DNA from: PNKC01 sp039917655
GTDB lineage: Bacteria; Chloroflexota; Dehalococcoidia; Tepidiformales; Tepidiformaceae
DNA length: 6,332 nt
Direction: 5' to 3'
Assembly (NCBI GenBank): GCA_039917655.1
Contig: JBDSJC010000207.1
Span: 1 to 6,332, forward strand
The translations under genes were made by a program, and so were the position numbers. Shown in pieces: positions 1 through 5,751 of the stretch. Within the stretch, counting starts at the first letter, position 1. Each line of letters begins with the position of its first letter. A model generated the notes under the pieces. The model did no database searches, was not told where the DNA came from, and was given only the letters and a program-made list of their open reading frames with translations.

Positions 1-132
1 TGGCGTAGCACTAATGTTCGCAAAGTCGCGGAGGTTGGATTGAGGGAGCAGGAGTCGATTGGACCGAACATCGCCCGGGCCAACCTTCGGGGGCGCTGTC
101 GCGCCCTCATCGTCGTGAGCGCGCGACAGTGA
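1..132 (+). CDS. C-terminal end of an unrecognised upstream gene (5' partial)
   Basis: Frame 1 is open from the window edge to a TGA at 130-132, giving the last 43 residues of a protein that begins outside the window. By my count 31 of its 43 codons end in G or C, as expected for coding DNA here. Its stop overlaps the next start in a GTGA arrangement (129-132), the usual sign of translationally coupled operon genes; the same overlap recurs at 5748-5751. The tail is basic and probably helical first (VRKVAEVGLREQE), then ends in a short hydrophobic stretch (RALIVVSARQ). I do not recognise the family. Position suggests a gene co-transcribed with the nuclease pair, but no function can be stated. 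The main doubt is that 43 codons open in GC-rich DNA could be chance; the stop-start overlap is the best argument against that. Confidence 0.5.
   Translation, partial: WRSTNVRKVAEVGLREQESIGPNIARANLRGRCRALIVVSARQ
96..129 (+). promoter_or_regulatory. RNA hairpin covering the nuclease start codon
   Basis: Bases 96-104 (CTGTCGCGC) and 121-129 (GCGCGACAG) are perfectly complementary over 9 bp. After a single C/C mismatch (105/120) the stem continues for 4 bp (106-109 with 116-119), plus a possible G-U pair, around a tiny loop. The last base of the stem is the G of the GTG start at 129. No convincing Shine-Dalgarno sequence precedes that GTG. A free mRNA would therefore hide this start, while a ribosome finishing the upstream gene at 130-132 would open it. 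The complementarity is directly visible; the role in coupling is inferred. It has no U-tract, so it is not an intrinsic terminator. Confidence 0.5.
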
Positions 133-1229
133 AGCTCGTCCATTTCTCGGATCTGCACCTCGACGCCCATTTCGCCTGGCTTGGGGGGACCCCCCAACTC
201 GCGCGCGAACGGCGCCAGGCCCTTCGAGAAGCACTCCTACGAATCGCGGACGTGGTGCGAGAAGTGGGCGCTGATGCTCTCCTCTGTGGGGGAGACCTGT
301 TCGAACACGAGCGCGTCACTCCCGATACCGGAAAATTCCTGAAGGATACGTTCGCGGCGCTTGCCCCCGTCCCTGTCTTCATCGCGCCCGGAAACCACGA
401 TTGGCTAGGCCCCCAAAGCCTCTACAACCAGGTTACCTGGAGCGAAAACGTCCACATCTTTCGCTCCGCCGGATTGGAGGCGGTTGAACTGGGGCCGGGG
501 ATAACCCTGTGGGGCGCGGCACACTGCGCCCCCGCCAACACGGCCGGGTTTCTTGATTCGTTCCACGTCGATCGCGAGGGGTTGAACCTCGCGCTTTTTC
601 ACGGTTCCGAACGCGCCTGGTTTGTGGACCAGGAAAAGGAGAAAGCGCCGCACGCACCGTTTGACGCTGAACAGATCCCCGCCGCCGGACTGGATTTCGC
701 TTTTCTCGGCCACTTTCATACTCCAAAGGACACGGCGCATCTTTGTTACCCCGGGAACCCTGAGCCGTTGGCGTTCGGCGAAACCGGCTACCGGGGAGTG
801 GTGGTCGCCACCATCGGTGCTGGGGAGCCCGTTGCCCTTGAACGGCGGGATGTGGCCTCCACGCGCCTTAAAGACATCACCATCGACCTCACAGGTTGCG
901 CTCACCAGCAAGACGTTCGCTACCGCGTCACCAGCGTCATCGGACAGCTGGACTCCTTTGCTCGCGCTACTCTGAAGGGGGAAATCGCTCCAGAAGTCGA
1001 TATTGAGCTGTCCGACCTCCAGCAGCTCGCGGGCCCGAAGGCTCAGCTGCGAATAGGTAAAGTCACCTTCGCGTACAACTTAGCGGCCATCCGCGACGAG
1101 AATACAATTCGCGGGCAGTTCGTGCGCGATGTGGAAGCGGACGCGTCCCTCGTTGACGATACCCGGAGGCGAATCCTCGTGACCGGGCTTCGCGCCCTCG
1201 AAGGCCGTACCGACTTGAGGGTCCTTTAG
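129..1229 (+). CDS. SbcD/Mre11/YhaO-type metallophosphoesterase (DNA repair exonuclease subunit)
   Basis: This 366-aa protein has the calcineurin-like phosphoesterase fold of SbcD, Mre11 and YhaO. The two-metal (typically Mn2+) motifs are in order: SDLHLD with D8 and H10, GGD at 54-56, GNHD at 88-91, a histidine in LFHGS (H158), and GHFH at 194-197. All expected ligands are present, so it should be catalytically competent. In the family it trims DNA ends together with a Rad50/SbcC-like ATPase, and such an ATPase follows after only 2 bases. From about residue 245 to 366 lies the less conserved C-terminal part, which in relatives caps the active site and contacts the ATPase coiled coil. GTG at 129 is chosen because it is the only usual start after an in-frame TAA at 12-14 and places MKLVHFSDLH at the N-terminus, as in homologues. 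It has no good Shine-Dalgarno site and overlaps the previous stop, suggesting coupling. YhaO-like is more likely than classical SbcD given the partner. Confidence 0.93.
   Translation: MKLVHFSDLHLDAHFAWLGGTPQLARERRQALREALLRIADVVREVGADALLCGGDLFEHERVTPDTGKFLKDTFAALAPVPVFIAPGNHDWLGPQSLYNQVTWSENVHIFRSAGLEAVELGPGITLWGAAHCAPANTAGFLDSFHVDREGLNLALFHGSERAWFVDQEKEKAPHAPFDAEQIPAAGLDFAFLGHFHTPKDTAHLCYPGNPEPLAFGETGYRGVVVATIGAGEPVALERRDVASTRLKDITIDLTGCAHQQDVRYRVTSVIGQLDSFARATLKGEIAPEVDIELSDLQQLAGPKAQLRIGKVTFAYNLAAIRDENTIRGQFVRDVEADASLVDDTRRRILVTGLRALEGRTDLRVL
1217..1221 (+). promoter_or_regulatory. Ribosome binding site of the Rad50-like ATPase gene
   Basis: GAGGG at 1217-1221 lies inside the last codons of the nuclease gene, 10 bases before the ATG at 1232. 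The spacing is slightly long but workable. It supports ATG 1232 as the start and continuous translation from the nuclease into the ATPase. Confidence 0.45.
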
Positions 1230-1231
1230 CC

Positions 1232-3964
1232 ATGCGTTTCAAGACCGTTACGGCCACCGCCTTTGGCTGTCTCAAGGACCGGACGCTGGACTTCGCCCCC
1301 GGCTTTACCGTCGTCTACGGACTGAACGAAGCCGGCAAGTCAACGTGGCACGCGGCCATGTACGCGGCGCTCTGCGGCGTGCGTCGCGGCTCCGGTCCGT
1401 CGGCGCCTGCGACAGCGTTTAGAGCGAAGTACTTCCCCTGGGCAGGCGCTCCATGGGAAGTGAGCAGCACGGTCGAACTTGATGGGGGCGGCGAAGTTCA
1501 TCTTCACTTCGACCTGGACGGGAAAGTCAACTGTCAGGCCATCGACGGGATGGGTCATGACATCTCGTCGCGCTTGATGTTCGAAGGAATGGCCGATGGC
1601 TCCACGCTCCTTGGCCTCAACCGAAATTTGTATCCGCAGGTAGGCTGCATTCGGCAGGCTGACATGTTGGGGCTGCTTGTCGACCCTCACGGCCTGCAGG
1701 TGGCCCTCCAACAGGCTGTGGCTTCCCCCGGCGCCCGCGCAACGGTCGCTACCGCCTTAAAGAACCTGGACGGGTTCAAAGCGGCCAACGTGGGGCTTCA
1801 GAGGGTTAACAGCACCAAACCGTTGGCAGTCGCCGTTCGCACTTTGGAAGCGACCCAATCGCATCTGCGAGCGGCCGTGGAGGAACACGACAAGTACAAC
1901 CGTCTCGTAAGCGACGAAGCCAGGCTCCGTGCGGAGGCGCAGGAAGCTGGAACTTACCGTGACCAGCTCGACGCGCATATCCTGCTCGCGGAGGCGAAGA
2001 CGCTCGCGCAGAAATTGGCGCGCATGCGCCAACTTTCGGCGCTACACCCAGACGGTGCGCCGGCCACAGCGGCCGACGAGGATGACCTCGCCGCCGGTGT
2101 CGCAAATGCGCTTCGCGACTGGCAGTCGCGGCCGCCCGTCGCCGCTCTAACAGGCGAGAGTTCGGCTGAACTTCAGCAGCGGCTCGACGATTTGCCGCTT
2201 GCCCCCACCGAAGACACCGCGCCCCACTCTTCCGTCACTCACGCGGAACAAGAATGGCGCAGCGCGAAGGGAGGGTTGGATGGTCACTTCCCTTCCCCGC
2301 CAACTCCATCGAGCACCAGCGGTTCGGCACCGGATGCGGTCGAACTGCGAAAGTGGGCCGACGACCTCGACCTCTCGGTGCCGCCAATCCCTCAAGCGAT
2401 TGAGGACGCGGTTGCGTTGGCACGCCAGCGCATAGTGAAGGCTTCCGCGCTAGGTCTGCGTCGGCGCTTATTGATTGGAGCTGGGGCGGTGCTCGCACTG
2501 TCCGGGGGGGCAGCCCTAGCGGTTGGCTTTCTTCCTGGACTGGGCGTCCTGCTTTTCGGCGTTGTCCTCGCCGTCGCCGGGGCAATGTCCCGAACCGCCA
2601 CCCCCCCTCGCTTGGTCCAAGAGCTGGCTCAAGCGGAGGCGAGGCTCGCTGCGTGGCAGTTGGACGTCGGTCGGGTCGCCGAAGCAAAGGAGCGTGCCAC
2701 CCGCGCGGCCGAGGAACGCGGACTACAGCCCACCGGTACGGCGCTGCTAGCCGCCGCACTGGTGATCGACGACTCCCTGCGTCAACGGGAGACCCTCGCC
2801 GTATGGGAGGCGAAGCGACAGACTCTCGAGCGAACGTTGGCGGCGCTGGGCAGTTCGCTTCAAGGCGCCCTGCGGGGTCGCGGCGCCACCCTGTCGTCCA
2901 GCGCCGAATCCTCATTCGAGGCATACAAAACAGCCTGCTCCGAGCGAAACCAACAACTAACCCTCGCCAACGGACGGCCAACGCTGGAAAAATTGCTGTT
3001 GGCTCGTCGGGATGCGGAGAAGGTCGCCGACAACAACCAGCAGGAAGCGGTGGTGGCGGGGGACTCGCTCCTTCAGACCGCTGGCGGCCTCTCGCTCGCC
3101 AACGAAACTGAGGAGAGCGCCGCCGCGTCGCTTCAGGCCTGGCAACAGAAGCGCAAGGCGCGCCAGGCTGTAGACGCGATCGCCCGAAGCGAATGGCAGG
3201 AACTTGAATTGCTGCGTGCAGACGATTCGGCGACAGCCCGACAGCAGAAGATTGACGACCGCCGCTCGAAGGCTGCGAAGCTTAATCCGTCGGGTATCGG
3301 GCCCGCCATTCCCTCCGGCTCCAATCCCGTCGTCCTTCTTGCGGCGGCCCGCAAGGTGGCCACGGACACCGGCAGCGACGCAATCGGGGCAGAGGGGAGG
3401 TGCTCGCAGTTCGCGAGCACCATCCCCTCCGTCAGCGAGGCCGAAGAGGCCCTCGAGTCGGCGAAGTCGGAGTTGCTTGAAGTACGGGAACTCGAATCCG
3501 TCCTCGATCGGACGGTGGCCTTCCTGCACTCCGCCCAGGTGCAGGTCCAGCGCAACATTGCGCCCGTCCTCAAAGAACTGGTGGAACCGCGGCTCGCCCG
3601 CGTGACAGGCGACCGCTACGCACGGATCACCGTCGACCCGGCCACGCTCGAAGTGAACGTGGTTGATTCGGTAGGCGCTCCGCGCGCAGCCTCGAGCCTT
3701 TCCCACGGGACGGCCGAACAGGTCTACCTGCTCCTCCGCGTAGCCCTCGCCGAGCACTTTGGAAAGTCCGGCGAATCGGCCCCGTTCCTAATGGATGATG
3801 TAACCGTGCAAAGTGACCGGGTCCGCAGCAAGGCGATTCTCCAGGTGCTCCACGACCTCAGCACCATCCATCAGATCGTGCTTTTCACGCAGGAAGACGA
3901 CGTGCTCGAATGGGCGAAGGTCAACCTCCGAGGCCCGAACGACGAGTGGAAGATCCTCGTCTAA
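1232..3964 (+). CDS. SbcC/Rad50/YhaN-type SMC-like ATPase with a central membrane hairpin
   Basis: This 910-aa protein is the expected ATPase partner of the preceding nuclease. The N-terminal ATP-binding half has a Walker A motif, GLNEAGKST (30-38), and a likely Q-loop glutamine in GCIRQAD (Q142). The C-terminal half has an ABC-signature-like LSHGTAEQ (823-830), a Walker B-like FLMDD (852-856), a D-loop aspartate (D862), and LFTQE (884-888) where the switch histidine normally lies. The long Ala/Glu/Arg-rich middle (about 190-270 and 455-800) looks like coiled coil, interrupted by a Pro/Ser-rich stretch near 352-368. Residues about 413-452 form two hydrophobic helices separated by FLPGLG: a membrane hairpin where Rad50/SbcC would have a zinc hook. 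No CxxC is visible. From memory, YhaN-type proteins also carry such a hairpin, so YhaN is the best family name. ATP binding should clamp DNA and gate the nuclease; the hairpin suggests a membrane-anchored complex. At 910 aa it is somewhat shorter than typical SbcC. Confidence 0.88.
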   Translation: MRFKTVTATAFGCLKDRTLDFAPGFTVVYGLNEAGKSTWHAAMYAALCGVRRGSGPSAPATAFRAKYFPWAGAPWEVSSTVELDGGGEVHLHFDLDGKVNCQAIDGMGHDISSRLMFEGMADGSTLLGLNRNLYPQVGCIRQADMLGLLVDPHGLQVALQQAVASPGARATVATALKNLDGFKAANVGLQRVNSTKPLAVAVRTLEATQSHLRAAVEEHDKYNRLVSDEARLRAEAQEAGTYRDQLDAHILLAEAKTLAQKLARMRQLSALHPDGAPATAADEDDLAAGVANALRDWQSRPPVAALTGESSAELQQRLDDLPLAPTEDTAPHSSVTHAEQEWRSAKGGLDGHFPSPPTPSSTSGSAPDAVELRKWADDLDLSVPPIPQAIEDAVALARQRIVKASALGLRRRLLIGAGAVLALSGGAALAVGFLPGLGVLLFGVVLAVAGAMSRTATPPRLVQELAQAEARLAAWQLDVGRVAEAKERATRAAEERGLQPTGTALLAAALVIDDSLRQRETLAVWEAKRQTLERTLAALGSSLQGALRGRGATLSSSAESSFEAYKTACSERNQQLTLANGRPTLEKLLLARRDAEKVADNNQQEAVVAGDSLLQTAGGLSLANETEESAAASLQAWQQKRKARQAVDAIARSEWQELELLRADDSATARQQKIDDRRSKAAKLNPSGIGPAIPSGSNPVVLLAAARKVATDTGSDAIGAEGRCSQFASTIPSVSEAEEALESAKSELLEVRELESVLDRTVAFLHSAQVQVQRNIAPVLKELVEPRLARVTGDRYARITVDPATLEVNVVDSVGAPRAASSLSHGTAEQVYLLLRVALAEHFGKSGESAPFLMDDVTVQSDRVRSKAILQVLHDLSTIHQIVLFTQEDDVLEWAKVNLRGPNDEWKILV

Positions 3965-4006
3965 GGATCCGCGGCGGCTCCCTGGTTGCTCGCCGGGCAC
4001 CAGCGC

Positions 4007-4035
4007 TTGTCCCGCTTAATGATACTTAGTATCAT
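4007..4035 (+). promoter_or_regulatory. Predicted sigma-70-like promoter of the metal-import operon
   Basis: TTGTCC (4007-4012, 4 of 6 matches to TTGACA) and TATCAT (4030-4035, 5 of 6 matches to TATAAT) are separated by exactly 17 bases. Transcription would start near 4041-4043, leaving a leader of about 34 nt before ATG 4076. The upstream palindrome covers the spacer and -10, and the second one starts just after the predicted start point, which is where repressor sites are expected. This is predicted by eye from hexamer matches only. Confidence 0.5.
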
Positions 4036-4036
4036 T
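4018..4036 (+). promoter_or_regulatory. Operator 1: perfect 19-base palindrome, Fur/DtxR-family-like
   Basis: AATGATACTTAGTATCATT is a perfect inverted repeat: two 9-base arms around the single T at 4027. Its core, TGATACT-T-AGTATCA, has the 7-1-7 layout of Fur-family sites and matches TGATAATNATTATCA at 12 of 14 arm positions. It overlies the predicted -10 element, so a bound protein should block RNA polymerase. Because it controls a Mn/Zn importer, the likely ligand is a metal-sensing repressor (Zur, Mur or MntR type). No such regulator gene lies in the window. Confidence 0.75.
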
Positions 4037-4046
4037 CGTAAGGTGA

Positions 4047-4061
4047 TGATACCCCGTATCA
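4047..4061 (+). promoter_or_regulatory. Operator 2: second copy of TGATAC-N3-GTATCA
   Basis: TGATACCCCGTATCA repeats the outer half-sites of operator 1 exactly (TGATAC and GTATCA with a 3-base middle). Its centre is 27 bases downstream, about two and a half helical turns. The identical half-sites with a different middle argue for a protein recognising TGATAC/GTATCA. It lies just downstream of the predicted transcription start. In the RNA it could also fold into a 6-bp hairpin with a CCC loop a few bases before the ribosome binding site. Confidence 0.65.
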
Positions 4062-4075
4062 AGCCTCCAGGATCC

Positions 4076-4975
4076 ATGCGCCGCAGCCTCATCCTTGGAT
4101 TCGCGCTAGGTGCCCTGTTCACCGCCGCTTGCGGCGGGGGCAGCGAATCCACCAGCGGCTCCGGGATCAAGGTTGTCGCCACTACCACGCAGATCGGTGC
4201 GCTGACGAAGGCCGTGGCCGGCGACAAGGTCCAGCTTTCTATTCTCCTCCAGGCTGGGGCCAGCGCCCACGACTACGAACCAGATCCCTCGGCGTTGAAG
4301 AAGATCAATGCGGCGAAGGTGGTGCTGAAGAACGGCATTGGCCTCGACGACTGGCTGGACAAGTCGATATCGAGCGCGGGCGGCGCGGCGACCGTGGTGG
4401 TTGTGACAGAGGGCATTGCCACCTTCAGGGGCGCGGAAAGCGACCAACCCGACCCGCACGTCTGGCACGACCCGAAGAACGCCCGGATCATGGTCGGGAA
4501 CATCGTCAAATCGCTGAGCGCCGCTGACCCCGCGAACGCTGCCACGTTCAAGACGAACGGTGAGGCGTACGACTTGAAGCTCGACGCGGCCGACAAGGAG
4601 GTGCGCGCGTTGATCGATTCGATCGCGCCGGCCAACCGCAAAATGGTGACGAACCACGATGCGTTCGGGTACTTCCTTCGCGCCTACGGTCTGACGTTCG
4701 TGGGCGCTGTGATCCCAAGCACGTCCTCCGAGGCCCAACCTTCGGCGAAGGACCTCGCGGCGTTACAGGACCTGATCAGGCGCGAAGGGGTGAAGGCGAT
4801 TTTCGCTGAGGAGGAGATCGACCCTAAAGTGGCGCGGGAGATCAGCAAGGATACGGGAGTGCGGATTGTCGATAACCTGTACGCGGATTCTCTGGGGAAG
4901 CCGGGTTCGGGAGCCGAAACCGTGGATGGCATGATCGTGAGCAACGCCAGGAAGATCGCAGAGGCGTTGAGATAG
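4076..4975 (+). CDS. Metal (Zn/Mn) ABC transporter substrate-binding lipoprotein, ZnuA/TroA family
   Basis: This 299-aa protein is a cluster A-I (TroA/ZnuA/PsaA) solute-binding protein that captures Mn2+ or Zn2+ outside the membrane for the ATPase and permease encoded next. The N-terminus is a signal peptide with a lipoprotein-like end, ALFTAAC followed by a Gly/Ser-rich linker; C19 would be lipidated, although -3 is Thr rather than the usual Leu. Predicted metal ligands are H65 (SAHDYEPDP), H128 (DPHVWHDP), H194 (TNHDAFGYF) and D271 (LYADSLG), a His3-Asp set as in TroA and ZnuA. The His/Asp-rich loop of many ZnuA proteins is absent. ATG 4076 is preferred because it starts the signal peptide cleanly, and AGGA (4069-4072) precedes it at a short 3-base spacing. 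In-frame TTG 3986 and ATG 4046 lie before the predicted transcription start or overlap operator 2. Expression is probably repressed through the two upstream operators. Zn versus Mn specificity is not settled. Confidence 0.92.
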   Translation: MRRSLILGFALGALFTAACGGGSESTSGSGIKVVATTTQIGALTKAVAGDKVQLSILLQAGASAHDYEPDPSALKKINAAKVVLKNGIGLDDWLDKSISSAGGAATVVVVTEGIATFRGAESDQPDPHVWHDPKNARIMVGNIVKSLSAADPANAATFKTNGEAYDLKLDAADKEVRALIDSIAPANRKMVTNHDAFGYFLRAYGLTFVGAVIPSTSSEAQPSAKDLAALQDLIRREGVKAIFAEEEIDPKVAREISKDTGVRIVDNLYADSLGKPGSGAETVDGMIVSNARKIAEALR

Positions 4976-5049
4976 ACGCGCCGCCAGCGGGCATCCCACC
5001 CGCGGGGCCGGTCTCGTCCGGCGACGGGCTGCACCTGCGGGAGATCGAG
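4976..5049 (+). other. Spacer or hidden N-terminal coding region before the ATPase start
   Basis: These 74 bases lie between the binding-protein stop and GTG 5050. They are open in the ATPase frame; the nearest upstream in-frame stop is at 4873-4875. The end of the stretch reads LHLREIEV, which looks like the first beta strand of an ABC ATPase domain. The stretch also holds two small hairpins: GCGGG 4987-4991 with CCCGC 4999-5003, and GCCGG 5007-5011 with CCGGC 5018-5022. No T-run follows either, so neither is a terminator. Confidence 0.45.
5039..5043 (+). promoter_or_regulatory. Shine-Dalgarno-like GGGAG before GTG 5050
   Basis: GGGAG at 5039-5043 is 6 bases before GTG 5050, a good spacing. 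It is the main argument that translation starts at 5050 even though the first beta strand of the fold is then lost. The bases may equally be just codons for Arg-Glu. Confidence 0.4.
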
Positions 5050-5751
5050 GTGAGCTACGGCGCAAGTGTCGCTCTTCGCGGCGTCAGCGCGGATATCCCG
5101 CCGGGTACGATTGCGGGCGTCATCGGCCCCAACGGAAGCGGAAAGAGCACTCTCCTGAAGGCGATCGCCGGCGTGCTTTCGGTGTCTCGCGGTACGATTC
5201 GCCTTGGCCAAACGGACATTCGCGAGCGGGCGGCACAAGTCGCCTTCGTGCCCCAGCGCGAAGAGGTGAACTGGGACTTTCCGGTGACCGCGCGCGATGT
5301 GGTGTTGATGGGCCGGTACCGGGCCAAAGGCTGGCTGCGGCGTCCTGGCGCCGCTGACCGCAGGCTGGCCGATGCCGCGCTTGACCGCCTGGGGCTTTCG
5401 GGCATGGGCGAACGGCACATCAGCCAGTTCAGCGGCGGCCAGCAGCAGCGCATCTTCCTCGCCCGCGCAATGGTCCAGGAGCCGCTTCTCGTGCTGTTGG
5501 ACGAGCCCTTCACCGGCGTCGATGTCACTAACCGGGCGATCTTTCACGACACGATCCGCGAGTTTGCGGCTCGCGGCATCATCGTCATGATCGCGACGCA
5601 CGAGCTGGCCGAAGTGCAGCGGACGACTGACCTGCTGCTCTGCCTAAACCGCCGGATGGTGGCCTTCGGGCCGACGGCGACCACCTATACGCCGGAGAAC
5701 CTGCGCGCCACGTTTGGTGGCCAGGTAGCGGTCTTCGAGGCAACGGCGTGA
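5050..5751 (+). CDS. Metal (Mn/Zn) ABC transporter ATP-binding protein
   Basis: From GTG 5050 this encodes 233 aa of a complete ABC ATPase core: an A-loop-type tyrosine (Y3), Walker A GPNGSGKST (26-34), Q-loop Q69 (VPQR), signature FSGGQQQR (127-134), Walker B LVLLDEP (D151, E152), D-loop GVD (156-158) and switch histidine H184. The VPQREEVNWDFPVTARDVVLMGR stretch around 67-89 is characteristic of manganese/zinc/iron-chelate importer ATPases (TroB, MntB, SitB). It should power import through the permease encoded next, which starts inside its stop codon. The start is uncertain: upstream codons in the same frame spell LHLREIEV, the expected first strand, but no ATG, GTG or TTG lies there. CTG 5029 would restore a typical N-terminus but is a rare start and lacks a clear ribosome site. 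GTG 5050 is kept because it is the only ordinary start. The family call is secure; the first few residues are not. Confidence 0.9.
   Translation: MSYGASVALRGVSADIPPGTIAGVIGPNGSGKSTLLKAIAGVLSVSRGTIRLGQTDIRERAAQVAFVPQREEVNWDFPVTARDVVLMGRYRAKGWLRRPGAADRRLADAALDRLGLSGMGERHISQFSGGQQQRIFLARAMVQEPLLVLLDEPFTGVDVTNRAIFHDTIREFAARGIIVMIATHELAEVQRTTDLLLCLNRRMVAFGPTATTYTPENLRATFGGQVAVFEATA

Larger units (their letters stand above)
3965..4075 (+). other. Intergenic regulatory region between the repair operon and the metal-import operon
   Basis: This 111-base stretch separates the ATPase stop from the metal-binding protein start. Its first half is GC-rich. I see only a weak bulged stem around 3983-4002 with no T-run, so no intrinsic terminator is evident for the upstream operon and read-through is possible. 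Its second half (about 4016-4061) is markedly AT-richer than the surrounding DNA and holds a promoter and two operators, listed separately. The 7-mer AGGATCC occurs at both edges (3964-3970 and 4069-4075). Confidence 0.75.

Noticed and set aside
2235..2981. 248-codon open frame on the minus strand inside the Rad50-like gene
   Set aside because: It is Arg/Pro-rich with no recognisable domain and lies opposite well-supported coding DNA; such shadows are expected in GC-rich genes.
2957..3757. 266-codon open frame on the minus strand
   Set aside because: Composition is that of an antisense shadow and it covers the conserved C-terminal ATPase motifs on the + strand.
3983..4002. Possible terminator after the Rad50-like gene
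   Set aside because: The stem TGGTTGC/GCACCA has a bulge and no T-run follows, so it does not qualify as an intrinsic terminator.
3986..4075. Longer start (TTG 3986 or ATG 4046) for the metal-binding protein
   Set aside because: The extension would be translated from the promoter-operator region, and TTG 3986 precedes the predicted transcription start; ATG 4076 gives a clean signal peptide.
4037..4075. Metal riboswitch in the leader of the importer
   Set aside because: The predicted leader is only about 34 nt with one small hairpin that is explained as an operator; too short for a known metal-sensing riboswitch.
4684..5601. 305-codon open frame on the minus strand across the binding protein and ATPase
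   Set aside because: It spans two genes with strong family motifs on the + strand and shows no domain of its own.
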